A DNA stretch of 64,000 bases from Anaerolineae bacterium (GTDB lineage Bacteria; Chloroflexota; Anaerolineae; Aggregatilineales; Phototrophicaceae): assembly GCA_022821805.1 (NCBI GenBank), contig JAJECX010000042.1:1-64000 (forward strand), given 5' to 3'. Every line of letters begins with the position of its first letter. Position 1 is the first letter of the stretch. The position numbers were made by a program, and so were the translations under genes. This document shows positions 1 through 9,965 of the stretch, piece after piece. The notes beneath the pieces were generated by a model. The model saw only the letters and a list, made by a program, of their open reading frames with translations, had not been told where the DNA came from and made no database searches.

Positions 1-51
1 TTAGGCACGCCGCCAACGTTCATCCTGAGCCAGGATCAAACTCTCCGTATT
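1..51 (-). rRNA. 16S ribosomal RNA, 5' end only (gene runs off window start)
   Basis: Reverse complement reads AGAGTTTGATCCTGGCTCAGGATGAACGTTGGCGGCGTGCCTAA, the universal 27F region of bacterial 16S rRNA. Confidence 0.96.
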
Positions 52-129
52 CACAGGGTTTGATTCGCTCTGTCTTAACCTGCTATTCTACTGTTAATCC
101 GCACTCGCCCCCAGTTCATCGCCGGGGAC

Positions 130-151
130 AAAAAAGCGAGAACTTCCTCGC
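130..151 (-). terminator. Terminator-like hairpin at the very start of the rRNA leader (possible attenuator)
   Basis: Minus strand GCGAG-GAAGTT-CTCGC followed by TTTTTT, starting at the predicted +1. Confidence 0.4.
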
Positions 152-158
152 GACCCTC

Positions 159-187
159 AGATTAGCAGGGCGTAATCGCTCTGTCAA
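159..187 (-). promoter_or_regulatory. Sigma70-type promoter for the rRNA operon
   Basis: Minus strand TTGACA (182-187), 17-nt spacer, TAATCT (159-164), about 110 nt upstream of the 16S 5' end. Confidence 0.7.
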
Positions 188-291
188 GAAGGAAATCCGT
201 CACTTACGCAAATGAATGGAGGCCGGCGGACGATGGATGCGCAATCTATCAGACCGTCCACAGCGGCGAAACAACTCTGCGCTCTTCGCCG

Positions 292-714
292 CTAGATGTC
301 ACGCGAGCCCTTGCTCATGTTGACCGTGTGCGTCTCGTTATAATCCATAGCGGCGCGCAGCAGCGCCTTTAGCGCGCCCTCGTCAATCTCATCGACCTCA
401 AAAATATCTATGGCGCGAGACTGCTTGGCGCCCAGGCTCGCGTTGAAGAGGTTCTCCGGATCGGGGAGATGCGCGCCATGGTGCAAGGTGAGCTTGACCT
501 TTGCTTTGAAGATATTGCCATGGCCGATGATGCCCTCGCTCGACCAGAATGGCGAGCCCATGTATTTCCAGTCTTCAATCACGTCCGGGGCGACTTCATG
601 GATGATCTTGCGGATCTGGGCCATGGTTTCGCCGCGCCAGTCATCGTGCTCAGCGATAAAATTGTCGATCCGCTTGACCGCTTCCGCGCGATCCAAAGGC
701 TTTGATCTACCCAT
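292..714 (-). CDS. DUF1801 (YdhG-like) domain protein
   Basis: 140 aa ORF; pattern IRKIIHEVAPDVIEDWKYMGSPFWSSEGIIGHGNIFKAKVKLTLHHGA typical of DUF1801. Confidence 0.75.
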   Translation of the reverse strand: MGRSKPLDRAEAVKRIDNFIAEHDDWRGETMAQIRKIIHEVAPDVIEDWKYMGSPFWSSEGIIGHGNIFKAKVKLTLHHGAHLPDPENLFNASLGAKQSRAIDIFEVDEIDEGALKALLRAAMDYNETHTVNMSKGSRDI

Positions 715-748
715 CGCTGCAGCCTCTCCTGCTTGAACGACGATCCTG

Positions 749-1378
749 TTAACCTAGCTCGCTGCGGCCCTCCAGCGCGCGCATCAAGGTCACCGAATCC
801 ACGTACTCAAGGTCGCCGCCGGTGGGCAAGCCGCGCGCCAGTCTCGTCACCGTGACACCCGTGCCCGCAAGTTCGCGCTGCAAGTACATCGCCGTGGCAT
901 CGCCCTCCATGCCGGGATTGGTGGCGATGATTACTTCGCGCGCGTCTCCAGTTTCAACGCGGGCGACCAATTCGCGTATCTTCAGATCGTCGGGTCCAAT
1001 CCCGCTGACCGGGGAAATCGCGCCATGGAGCACATGATACTGTCCCTTGTAGATGCCGGTTCGTTCCAGCGCCATCAAGTCCAGCGGCTCTTCAACGACC
1101 GCGATCATCTCAGCGGCGCGCTCGCCGGAACGGCAAATCGGGCAAGGATCATCGACCGTGATGTTGTAGCAGACGCTGCAAAAGCGAGTCTGGGTTTTCA
1201 GGTTGGTCAAAGCCGATGCCAGGCTCAGCGAATAGTCATCGGGCGCGCGCAGCAAATAATAGGTCAGCCTCGACGCGGTCTTGGGACCGACTCCAGGCAA
1301 GCGCGAAAATGCCTCCGTCAGCTTGGTCACTGGTTCCGGTATTGCGCCGCTCATCGGTTCTGTCCGGACCTCGCCCAC
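749..1378 (-). CDS. recR: Recombination protein RecR
   Basis: LPGVGPKTASRLTYYLL, zinc finger CSVCYNITVDDPCPIC and Toprim VVEEPLDLMALERTG; next to ybaB and dnaX. Confidence 0.95.
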   Translation of the reverse strand: MGEVRTEPMSGAIPEPVTKLTEAFSRLPGVGPKTASRLTYYLLRAPDDYSLSLASALTNLKTQTRFCSVCYNITVDDPCPICRSGERAAEMIAVVEEPLDLMALERTGIYKGQYHVLHGAISPVSGIGPDDLKIRELVARVETGDAREVIIATNPGMEGDATAMYLQRELAGTGVTVTRLARGLPTGGDLEYVDSVTLMRALEGRSELG

Positions 1379-1420
1379 TATCGGGTGATTCTATGCTAAT
1401 GATCAGTGGGCGCGATCAAC

Positions 1421-1795
1421 TTAGCCGAGCAAGCCACCCAAGCCCGGGATATCGCCCAAGCCGCCGGTAATCGCCTCCATGCGCTCAGCCGCCATCGCTT
1501 GACTCTGTTCAATCGCTTGATTGACGGCGGCGACAAGCAGATCCTGCAGGTCGGTGAGCCATTCTTCATCGTCCATATCGATGACAGCAGGATTGATCTC
1601 CACCGATTGCACGCGCTGATGGCCCGTAATCACCACCTTGATCGCGCCGCCGCCAACCGAGACTTCCGTGGTCTCGTTCTCAAGGCTTTCTTGCGCCTCG
1701 GCCATGTCCTGCTGCATCTTCTGCAGCATCGCCATCGGGTTGGCGCCCCCGGGCAAGCCCGATGAACTGCGTCTACTGCCGCGTCGCTTGGCCAT
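1421..1795 (-). CDS. YbaB/EbfC family nucleoid-associated protein
   Basis: MAMLQKMQQDMAEAQESLENETTEVSVGGGAIKVVITGHQRVQSVEINPAVID; located between dnaX and recR. Confidence 0.93.
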   Translation of the reverse strand: MAKRRGSRRSSSGLPGGANPMAMLQKMQQDMAEAQESLENETTEVSVGGGAIKVVITGHQRVQSVEINPAVIDMDDEEWLTDLQDLLVAAVNQAIEQSQAMAAERMEAITGGLGDIPGLGGLLG

Positions 1796-1909
1796 TCTTT
1801 ATCTCCTGAGAATCTGACTAATCCGCAGTCGCATTATACTTTGGCGAAGCGCCGTCAATCAATGACCGCTCTAGAATCATTGGCTGCGCGACGCTTTGGG
1901 AATTGCATT

Positions 1910-3505
1910 CTATTCATCAACGACGCCGCCCAGTTCCTTGCCGGCGGCGATCAAGGGATCGTCGATGACAGCTTCCCCAGTTTGCGCTGCCTCGTCCAGC
2001 GCGATGGCGGAATCCACCACACGAACTTCTATTCGCAGCTTGACCTGGTGCAGATCGTGTATCGCTTGCTCCAGCACGCGCGCCCGCTTTGGGTCTTCAA
2101 TCATCTTTACAAAGACCGGGTTCTCTACTCCAAGAATCAACCGATTGCCTTCGATCGCCCGCACATGCGCATTCTCAAGCAGCGGCGGGATATTCTTGTT
2201 GTATTCATAGGCTCGCGACAGTATCGCCATCCAGCCTTGATGAATCTTGGTCGCCGAGTAGGCCGGCGGCTCGCCCGGCGCGCTGGCGGAGGCGCGTTCA
2301 TAATCTTCGGCAGCGCTTTCGTCCGACCGCGACTGGACAACGGGCGCAGATGGTCTAGTGCTGGAGGGAGGTCGACTTGCGGGCGCAGGTTGCTGTTGCG
2401 CAGCCGGGCTCGCCGCAACTTCGGCCTCCTGCAAGATATCAATCAGCGCCAGTTCGAGCGAAAGCTGCGGCTGCCAGCCGCCGGTGTAGTTATTGACCGC
2501 GGCGTTAAAGGCGCGGATCGCCTTCAGCAGACGCGCGCGACTGAGCCGATCGGCGATTTCTTGGTAGGCGATCTTTTCTTCTTGCGCCGCTTCCACCAGA
2601 TCGGCACTGGCGGTTTGCGCCAGCATTACATTGCGCAGGTAAGTTACGATCTGCTGGCCAAATTGGCGCGGATCACTGCCGCCGTCGATCGCTTCGTTGA
2701 TCAAGTGGATCCCGCGCGGAATATCTTCTGCGGCAAGCGCCTCCACCACTTCGCCCACTTGCAGCGAATGCGCCGTGCCCAGCAGCGCTCGCGTCATCTC
2801 CAGGGTGACGGCTTCTTCCGGATCGGCTACGATCTGGTCGAGCAGACTGATGCTGTCGCGGACGCTGCCGGTACCCTGCCGCGCGATCAGCTCCAGCGCC
2901 GCCGGCTCAATGGAGAGCGCTTCCTGCTCGGCGATGAAAGCCAAGCGCTGCGCGAGTTCCAGCAGGGAGACGCGGCGAAATTCGAATTGCAGGCAGCGGC
3001 TCTTGATGGTTGCGGGCACCTTGTCGATTTCAGTGGTCGCCAGGACGAAGATGGCGTGCTCGGGCGGCTCTTCAAGCGTCTTCAAGAGCGCGTCGAAGGC
3101 GTTGCCGCTGAAGCGATGCACTTCGTCGATGATATAAACCTTGTAACTGCCCTCGCCGGGCGCGAATGCGATTTTGTCGCGCAGCTCGCGCACATCATCG
3201 ACGCCGGTGTGCGAGGCGGCGTCAATCTCGATGAGATCGAGGAATCTCGCCTCGTTGATGGACCCGCAGTTGGCGCAAGCGTTACAAGGGCGCTTTGCCG
3301 CGTCACTATGCGTACAATTGACCGCTTTCGCCAGCAGGCGCGCCGTCGTCGTCTTGCCGGTGCCGCGCGGTCCGCTGAAGAGATAAGCATGGCGGACACG
3401 CCCACGAACCAAAGAGTTTCGCAACGTGCGCGTGATATGCTCTTGTCCGACAACATCATCAAAGGAGAGCGGTCGCCACTTGAGATAAAGGGCTTGTTCG
3501 GGCAA
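1910..3505 (-). CDS. dnaX: DNA polymerase III subunit gamma/tau
   Basis: LKWRPLSFDDVVGQEHITRTLRNSL, Walker A GPRGTGKTTTARLLAKAVNC, zinc module CNACANC. Confidence 0.96.
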   Translation of the reverse strand: MPEQALYLKWRPLSFDDVVGQEHITRTLRNSLVRGRVRHAYLFSGPRGTGKTTTARLLAKAVNCTHSDAAKRPCNACANCGSINEARFLDLIEIDAASHTGVDDVRELRDKIAFAPGEGSYKVYIIDEVHRFSGNAFDALLKTLEEPPEHAIFVLATTEIDKVPATIKSRCLQFEFRRVSLLELAQRLAFIAEQEALSIEPAALELIARQGTGSVRDSISLLDQIVADPEEAVTLEMTRALLGTAHSLQVGEVVEALAAEDIPRGIHLINEAIDGGSDPRQFGQQIVTYLRNVMLAQTASADLVEAAQEEKIAYQEIADRLSRARLLKAIRAFNAAVNNYTGGWQPQLSLELALIDILQEAEVAASPAAQQQPAPASRPPSSTRPSAPVVQSRSDESAAEDYERASASAPGEPPAYSATKIHQGWMAILSRAYEYNKNIPPLLENAHVRAIEGNRLILGVENPVFVKMIEDPKRARVLEQAIHDLHQVKLRIEVRVVDSAIALDEAAQTGEAVIDDPLIAAGKELGGVVDE

Positions 3506-3703
3506 GCGAATCCCTCCAAGTCAACGCAGTGAGTCTAGCAAATGTGATGATGGCAAACAAGCGAACATCGGCGCCTGCGATATTCGCTTATGTAAGAGCA
3601 TTGCAGCCCGTCTCATCCATAGAATACCGGCATTTCTTGCTTGTGCGGCATGGAAGGCGATTCCAACGATTAGAAGGTTTAGCGGGACACCTGGAGGCGA
3701 ATC

Positions 3704-5446
3704 ATGATATTGGAAAGAGACACTTACGTATCGGTTGCGCGCTTCAAGGACTTACATGGCAAGGGCTGCATCACCGTTCATCCCAACGGCAAGACGCTTG
3801 TTCTCTTCCTATATGGCGACAAAGTCTACGCCCTCGACAATCGCTGCCCGCATATGGGTTTTCCACTGGACAAGGGCTCGGTCGAAGACGGAATACTGAG
3901 CTGTCATTGGCATCACGCCCGCTTTGACCTGGCCAGCGGCGGCGCCTTTGATCTCTGGGCGGACGATATCGACAGCTTCCCGGTGGAAGTGCGCGATGGC
4001 GAGATATTCGTCGATCTTCGCAGCAATGGCAACACCGTCGACCACCAGCGCAACCGCCTGCGCGATGGCTTGCAGCACAATCTGAGCCTTGTGGTCGCCA
4101 AAGCGGTGATCAACTTGCTAGGACACGAAGTGGCGCCGGCCGAACCATTCCGCATCGGCTTGGCATTCGGCACGTTTTATCGCGGCATGGATTGGGGACG
4201 GGGCTTGACCACGCTTGGCTGCGCGATCAATCTGGTTCCCTGGCTGGACGAAGACGATCGACCATTGGCGCTATTCCATGGGCTGTCCGATGTGGCGAGC
4301 GACACCGCCGGAATGTCTCCGCGCTTTAATCCGCGTCCGCTGCCCAACGACGAAACCGCTATCCCGACATTAAAGGCATGGTTTCGGCAATTCGTCGAGG
4401 TGCGGGACGCGCAGGCGGGCGAGCGCGCCATCGTCTCGGCGCTGCGAGCGGGCGCCGATGACGCGCAGATTGCCGATATGCTCTTCACAGCGGCGACTGA
4501 TCACCGCTATCTCGATTCCGGTCATACACTGGATTTCATCAATAAAGCGCTCACCTCGGTCGATTTAGCCGGCTGGGAACATGCCGAACTGGCTTTCACC
4601 AGCGTCGTACCCAACCTTACAGACGCGCGCCGCATGGAAGAGTCCAATGCCTGGCGCAAGCCGATCGATTTAATTCCGCTGATGGAGGCTGCCTTCGACG
4701 AGTTGCACAATGCGCTGGAGGCGGGTTCGGAGCGCGAGGCGAGCTACGAAGTCGAAGAGTTGATGCCGACGCTGCTCGGCGATGAGCCGCAGCCGATCAT
4801 CGACCTGCTGCTCGATTGTCTGCGCGAAGGCATTGCGCCCGTTGATCTGGCTGGCGTCATCGCCTATGCCGCCGCCTGCCGCATCGCCCACTTCCATACC
4901 AGCAACGAATTCGGTGATTGGGATACCGCCTTGCATACCTTCACCTTCGCCAACGCCGTGCATCAGGGATTAAATCGCGTTGACTCGATCGGTTTGATGC
5001 GCGGCATTTTTGACGCGGCGATGAGCATCTATCTCGACCGCTTTTTGAATCTGCCATCGGTGCGGCTGCCGCAACCGGAGCCGATTGACAGTCCCGATTC
5101 ATTGCTCGACAATTTTGAGGCGCTGCTCAACTTGCAGCAGCAGGTGAATCAGGCGGGGGCGCTGGCGGCGCAGTATCTGGTCAGCGGCGGCTGCCCGCAG
5201 AAGCTGATGGCGAAGATGGGGCATTTGCTGCTGCGCGAAGATCGCGATTTTCATACGATTCAATGCGTTGAAGCCGCTTTCAATCAGTACAGCATCATCA
5301 GACGCCAATCGGAAGAGCGAGCCAATCACGTCTTAATCGCAGCGGCGCGTTATCTCGCGGCGCATGCTCCAACCATGCGCTCGCAACTGCAGACCTACAC
5401 CATCGCGCGGCGGCTGTCGCACGGGGAGAATCTGTTCGAAGAGTGA
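3704..5446 (+). CDS. Rieske [2Fe-2S] domain protein with ~470 aa uncharacterised C-terminal region
   Basis: Rieske boxes CPHMGFPLDKG and CHWHHARFDLASG within the first ~110 aa; remainder not recognised. Confidence 0.85.
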   Translation: MILERDTYVSVARFKDLHGKGCITVHPNGKTLVLFLYGDKVYALDNRCPHMGFPLDKGSVEDGILSCHWHHARFDLASGGAFDLWADDIDSFPVEVRDGEIFVDLRSNGNTVDHQRNRLRDGLQHNLSLVVAKAVINLLGHEVAPAEPFRIGLAFGTFYRGMDWGRGLTTLGCAINLVPWLDEDDRPLALFHGLSDVASDTAGMSPRFNPRPLPNDETAIPTLKAWFRQFVEVRDAQAGERAIVSALRAGADDAQIADMLFTAATDHRYLDSGHTLDFINKALTSVDLAGWEHAELAFTSVVPNLTDARRMEESNAWRKPIDLIPLMEAAFDELHNALEAGSEREASYEVEELMPTLLGDEPQPIIDLLLDCLREGIAPVDLAGVIAYAAACRIAHFHTSNEFGDWDTALHTFTFANAVHQGLNRVDSIGLMRGIFDAAMSIYLDRFLNLPSVRLPQPEPIDSPDSLLDNFEALLNLQQQVNQAGALAAQYLVSGGCPQKLMAKMGHLLLREDRDFHTIQCVEAAFNQYSIIRRQSEERANHVLIAAARYLAAHAPTMRSQLQTYTIARRLSHGENLFEE

Positions 5447-5470
5447 GTCGGACGACTGGCGGAATCGCCA

Positions 5471-6496
5471 TTAGCGATTGTAAATGATATAGGTGTCGCG
5501 CAATTCTTCGCGCAGGTCGAGATAACTGCGGTAGCGGAGTTCCGCAATGCGGCCTGCCTTCACCGCGGCGCGCACGGCGCAGTCCGGCTCGTTGGTATGG
5601 GTGCAGTTGCTGAATTTGCAGTCGAGCACATGCGGCGCGATATCCACGTAGTAGGCGTCGAGTTCGTCAGGCTCGATATCCCAAACGCTAATGGAACGAA
5701 TGCCCGGCGTATCAGCGATGTAACCGCCGCTATCAAGCCGCACCAAGGCGCTGTCGCGAGTCGTATGCACGCCCTCTTCCGAATGCCGCCCAACCGCCTT
5801 GACCTGCCGCCCCAAGCCGGGCTGAATATGATTGAGCAGGCTGGTCTTGCCGACGCCCGAAGGACCGGTGAATACGGATATTCCGCCGGCGAGAGCCGAC
5901 TTCAACTCTGGCAGACCGGCGCCGGTCAAGGCGCTAGTACGCAATACGCGATAGCCGATTTTCTCATAGATTTCAAGTGCCCGGTCGACATCCGCTGGGT
6001 AATCGAGGTCGATCTTATTGAGGACGATCAGCAATTCGGCAATACCGGAATTTTCCCCAGCGACCAGCAGCCGATCCAATATATCGAGGTCGGGTCCCGG
6101 CTGGGCGGCGGCAAATACGAACAGCGCGCAATCGGCGTTGGCGATAAGCACCTGCTCGCGCTCCGCCTGCCCCAGGCCGCGCTTGCCGGTGGTCCGCTGC
6201 GCGCGGGAGAGAACGCTGCGGCGGGGCGCCAAATTCTCGATCACGCCCATCAGCGCATTGGTTCCTTCTTCTCTCCAGGCGCTGATCGTCGCGCGGTCGC
6301 CGATGGCGGCAATGTCGGAAGTCTTAGCTTCTTCTGTTAGCCGGCCGCGCAGCTCGCACATATAGGTGTTTCCGTCTTCCGCTTCGACCCAGAAAAAGCC
6401 GCTTTGCTCCTTGACGATCAAGCCTTTGAGATGTTCTTCCAAATACGAGCCTCCCTGCCCGGCGCCGTCGCAAGCGCCTGAATAAGCGTATGGCAA
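5471..6496 (-). CDS. rsgA: Ribosome small subunit-dependent GTPase A (RsgA); true start probably internal
   Basis: Circularly permuted GTPase: NKIDL, TGPSGVGKTSLLNHI, DTPGIRSI; C-terminal CKFSNCTHTNEPDCAV zinc motif. Confidence 0.94.
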   Translation of the reverse strand: MPYAYSGACDGAGQGGSYLEEHLKGLIVKEQSGFFWVEAEDGNTYMCELRGRLTEEAKTSDIAAIGDRATISAWREEGTNALMGVIENLAPRRSVLSRAQRTTGKRGLGQAEREQVLIANADCALFVFAAAQPGPDLDILDRLLVAGENSGIAELLIVLNKIDLDYPADVDRALEIYEKIGYRVLRTSALTGAGLPELKSALAGGISVFTGPSGVGKTSLLNHIQPGLGRQVKAVGRHSEEGVHTTRDSALVRLDSGGYIADTPGIRSISVWDIEPDELDAYYVDIAPHVLDCKFSNCTHTNEPDCAVRAAVKAGRIAELRYRSYLDLREELRDTYIIYNR

Positions 6497-6651
6497 TTAT
6501 AGCCGCTGATAGCAACAGGGCTATGCGCAGCGGGCCAGAGATGAGAACCATTCACGCCTTCCGCTGACGGCGAAACTAATGAATAGGCAAGCAGGCTGAA
6601 GTCTAGTACACTGGGCGAGACGCAAGATTCGACCCAACCAAAGGGACCAAA

Positions 6652-7437
6652 GTGCAAGAAGACAGCGAATCAATCCAAATTGAAAAGCGTCAGTCCACTG
6701 GTGGATTATCGCCTATCGGGCTGAACTATCTGGTTATCGCGGTCGTTTGTACCGTCATCGGCTTGGTGATTGGCAAGGCGGCATTTGAGGCGCCCACCGA
6801 TCAAGCGGTGATGGTGGACGAAACGCAGCTGCGCGCGATCATCGAAAGTGTGCTGGACGAGCTTTACGCCGGCGCCGCAACCGCCGAGGAAAGCGATCGC
6901 TTCGCCTTTGTCGACGATGACCCTTACCTAGGCGAGGAAAACGCGCCGATCGTGATTGTCGAATTCAGCGATTTCTTCTGTACCTACTGCAAGCGTCACT
7001 TCGACCAGACCTTTACGCCGCTGCTGGAGAATTACGGCGAGTATATCCGTTATGTCTACCGCGATTTCGCGCGCTTGACGCCGGAGTCGACGCCGGCTGC
7101 GGCCGCCGCCCAGTGCGCCTTCGTCCAGGGCAAATTCTGGGAGTTTCACGCCGCCTTCTTCGACAACCAGAGCGAACTGGGCTACGACTTTTATCTGAAA
7201 ACGGCTGAGCAACACGAACTGGACATCGAGGAATATACCGCCTGCCTTGATGAAGGCCGCTATATCGACGAGGTCGATATTGATGGCTTTGACGGGCAGA
7301 TCGCCGGGGTGCGCGGCACACCGGGCTTCTTCATCAACGGCAATATCCTCAGCGGCGCCCAGCCATACAGCATCTTCGAGCGCATGATCCAGCGCGAACT
7401 AAAGAAAGCCGGAATTGACCACGCGCCCGGCGGCTGA
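6652..7437 (+). CDS. DsbA-family thioredoxin-fold protein, membrane-anchored
   Basis: N-terminal TM segment; VEFSDFFCTYCKRHFDQTF (CxxC), GVRGTPGFFINGNILSGAQPY. Confidence 0.9.
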   Translation: MQEDSESIQIEKRQSTGGLSPIGLNYLVIAVVCTVIGLVIGKAAFEAPTDQAVMVDETQLRAIIESVLDELYAGAATAEESDRFAFVDDDPYLGEENAPIVIVEFSDFFCTYCKRHFDQTFTPLLENYGEYIRYVYRDFARLTPESTPAAAAAQCAFVQGKFWEFHAAFFDNQSELGYDFYLKTAEQHELDIEEYTACLDEGRYIDEVDIDGFDGQIAGVRGTPGFFINGNILSGAQPYSIFERMIQRELKKAGIDHAPGG

Positions 7438-7464
7438 CAATTGACGACAGGGCAGACCAACTTT

Positions 7465-7497
7465 GAGTCCCGCTGATCAGCGGGATTCAGTTTTTTT
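7465..7497 (+). terminator. Intrinsic terminator after the DsbA-like gene
   Basis: GAGTCCCGCTGATCAGCGGGATTC hairpin followed by AGTTTTTTT. Confidence 0.8.
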
Positions 7498-7540
7498 GGC
7501 TGTTATACTTTGCTGACAGAAAAAATCACTTCATCAGAAT

Positions 7541-8839
7541 ATGGCCAAGCGACGAAAAAGGCGGAAGCGCGGGCCGCAGCGGAATGCGCTCACGGGCAAG
7601 ACCATTGCGCTCGATATCCGCGAAATGGCTCACGGCGGCAGCGGTGTAGGCTTCCATCAGGGATCGCCGGTATTCGTGCCCTACACCGTGCCTGGCGAGT
7701 CGATCACGGCGGAAATCACCGGCGAGCGCGGCAAAGTTCTATTCGGCCGCGGAGTTCGACTAAATGCGGCTTCGGGCGATCGCGCCGCGCCACGTTGTCC
7801 ACATTTTGGACCGGGTCGTTGCTGGGGCTGCCAATGGCAGCATATCGACTACGAGGCGCAGCTGCTGCTGAAGCAGGATGTGCTGGCCGATCAGTTGGCG
7901 CGCGTTGGCCGGCTGCCCGACAAGTTGATCGAGTCGGCGCTGCAGCCGACCCTGCCAGCGCCGCAGCCCTGGGAATACAATCAAAGTCTCAGTCTGCTGC
8001 GCGCTGAATCAGGCGACTGGGGACTCAAGCGACAGGCGCGCGGCATTGAGGCGATCGGCGAATGCCATCTGGCGCATCCCGACTTGCTGGAGCTGCTGAA
8101 GGCGCTCGATCTGGATTACGAGCGGGCTGAGCGCATGACACTGCGGCGCGGCTCGGACGGGCGCATAATGCTGATCTTTGATGTCGATGCCGAAGAAGAG
8201 CCAAGTCTCTCTACCGACCTGTCCCTTAGCGTGAATCTGATTTTGCCCGATCGCGAACCGATCAATCTCATCGGCGATGCCCACAGCAACTTTGAGATCG
8301 CCCGGCGGAACTTCCGCGTCACCGCCGGATCTTTTATGCGCGCGAACATTGGCGCGCTCGAAAACCTCGGCGCCGCAGTGATGCGGATGGCGCAGCTGCA
8401 GGGGAATGAGCGCGTCCTTGATCTTTACGCCGGCGTCGGCGTATTCAGCGCCTTCCTGGCGGACGAAGCCAGACTGGTCACGCTGGCGGAGAGCTATCCG
8501 CCAGCCGCCAACGACGCCGATGCCAACCTGACTCAGTTTGACAATGTCGATGTCATAGAAGGCGCCGTGGAGACTGTGCTAGCCGACATGATCGCCGAAG
8601 AAGCGCAGTATGATGTCGCCCTGGTCGACCCGCCCGCCAGCGGTTTGAGCGAAGACGTACTGAAGCGGATCACGACGCTCGGCACCGGGCGGCTCGTCTA
8701 CGTCAGCGGCAACCCGGCAACGCTGGCGCGAGATGGCATGCGGTTGATCGAATCGGGTTATCGCCTGCGTGAGATCCAGCCGATCGATCTGGCGCCGCAG
8801 ACTTATTATATTGACGCGGTCGCGCTTTTTGAGCGCTAG
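7541..8839 (+). CDS. TrmA/RlmD-family SAM-dependent RNA (uracil-5) methyltransferase with TRAM-like N-terminus
   Basis: HFGPGRCWGCQWQHIDYEAQLLLKQDVL cluster region; VLDLYAGVGVFSAFLA; VALVDPPASGLS; YVSGNPATLARD. Confidence 0.88.
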   Translation: MAKRRKRRKRGPQRNALTGKTIALDIREMAHGGSGVGFHQGSPVFVPYTVPGESITAEITGERGKVLFGRGVRLNAASGDRAAPRCPHFGPGRCWGCQWQHIDYEAQLLLKQDVLADQLARVGRLPDKLIESALQPTLPAPQPWEYNQSLSLLRAESGDWGLKRQARGIEAIGECHLAHPDLLELLKALDLDYERAERMTLRRGSDGRIMLIFDVDAEEEPSLSTDLSLSVNLILPDREPINLIGDAHSNFEIARRNFRVTAGSFMRANIGALENLGAAVMRMAQLQGNERVLDLYAGVGVFSAFLADEARLVTLAESYPPAANDADANLTQFDNVDVIEGAVETVLADMIAEEAQYDVALVDPPASGLSEDVLKRITTLGTGRLVYVSGNPATLARDGMRLIESGYRLREIQPIDLAPQTYYIDAVALFER

Positions 8840-9957
8840 CTGATCGGGCTGGTCAGGACGTCGGTAAGCAGGTCGATTTCGTCGGCCGTATTGTAGGCAG
8901 CCACTGAAACGCGTATGCCGCAGCGATCCAGAAAGGCGCCGATGGGCGCTTCAATGTGATGCTCGTCGTAGAGCGTCCGCCGGATCGATTCAACATCGCA
9001 TTCGGGCAGCGGGATGGTCACCATCTGCGAGAACTGCTTCTTTGAGTATGGCGTCAAGCCGAAATGATCGCAGATTCGCGACTGCGCCAGCGCCGCCAAT
9101 TGGTGGCATTCGGCAATGACGGAGAGCCAATCGCGCTGGCGCTGAAATTCGATCGCCGCTGGCACGGTCAGAAAGGCGGCGATATCACGTGTGCCCAGCC
9201 ATTCATTGCGCTCGACGAAGCCGCTGCCTTCGTAAACGCCGTGCGATATCACCAGCGGATCAACAAGCGCCTGATGCTCCGGACGGACGTGAAGAAAGCC
9301 CGATCCCTTGGGCGCGCAGAGCCATTTATGGAAATTGCCGCTGTACATGTCAGCGTCAATGGCGGACAGGTCAACGGGCAGCTGTCCCGGGGCGTGAGCG
9401 CCGTCGATGATGGTGGTGATGCCGCGCTCGCGGGCGCGCCGGCAGACCTGCTCAACGGGAAAGATCAGCGATGACGGCGACGTGATGTGGCTGATGACTA
9501 TGGCGCGCGTTTTGGGCGTAGCGTCCGCGAACAGGTCGTCGACGAAGGCGGCGTCCGATGTATAAGGCATGACTACTTTGCTGCGAGCAATGCGCGCGCC
9601 GATCCGCTGGGCAACGAAATCCAGCAGGCGGTTGACAGCGCCGTATTCGTGATCGGTGGTGAGGATTTCGTCGCCCGCTTGGAGCGGCAGCGAGCGGACG
9701 GCGCGGCTTAGCCCGGTGGTGGCGTTGCTGACAAAGACGATTTCGTCGGCGGAAACATTGAAGTAATCGGCGATGCAGGCTCGCGCAGCCTCCATCAATC
9801 CCGCTCGCCGCCGCAAGAGGAAGTCGACCGGCTGGCGCTCGAGCTCGAGTTGCCAGGCTTGATATTGCGCGAAAACCGGCTTCGGGCAAGCGCCGAATGC
9901 GCCATGATTGAAGAAGATGACATTATCGCGGAGGAGGAAGTCGGCGCGCGACAGCAT
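8836..9957 (-). CDS. Class V PLP-dependent aminotransferase (cysteine desulfurase / isopenicillin-N epimerase-like)
   Basis: FFNHGAFGACPKPV, FVSNATTGLSRAVRSL, TTIIDGAHAPGQLPVDL, MYSGNFHKWLCAPKGSGFL (Lys motif). Confidence 0.9.
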   Translation of the reverse strand: MLSRADFLLRDNVIFFNHGAFGACPKPVFAQYQAWQLELERQPVDFLLRRRAGLMEAARACIADYFNVSADEIVFVSNATTGLSRAVRSLPLQAGDEILTTDHEYGAVNRLLDFVAQRIGARIARSKVVMPYTSDAAFVDDLFADATPKTRAIVISHITSPSSLIFPVEQVCRRARERGITTIIDGAHAPGQLPVDLSAIDADMYSGNFHKWLCAPKGSGFLHVRPEHQALVDPLVISHGVYEGSGFVERNEWLGTRDIAAFLTVPAAIEFQRQRDWLSVIAECHQLAALAQSRICDHFGLTPYSKKQFSQMVTIPLPECDVESIRRTLYDEHHIEAPIGAFLDRCGIRVSVAAYNTADEIDLLTDVLTSPIS

Positions 9958-9965
9958 TGCGAATC

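Noticed and set aside
2100-2400. Programmed frameshift site in dnaX
   Set aside because: I did not find an A-rich slippery heptamer with a following hairpin on the coding strand.
1841-3532. 563 aa plus-strand ORF opposite dnaX
   Set aside because: Antisense shadow ORF. The minus strand encodes a clear DnaX; the plus translation is Arg/Gln/Leu-rich with no motifs.
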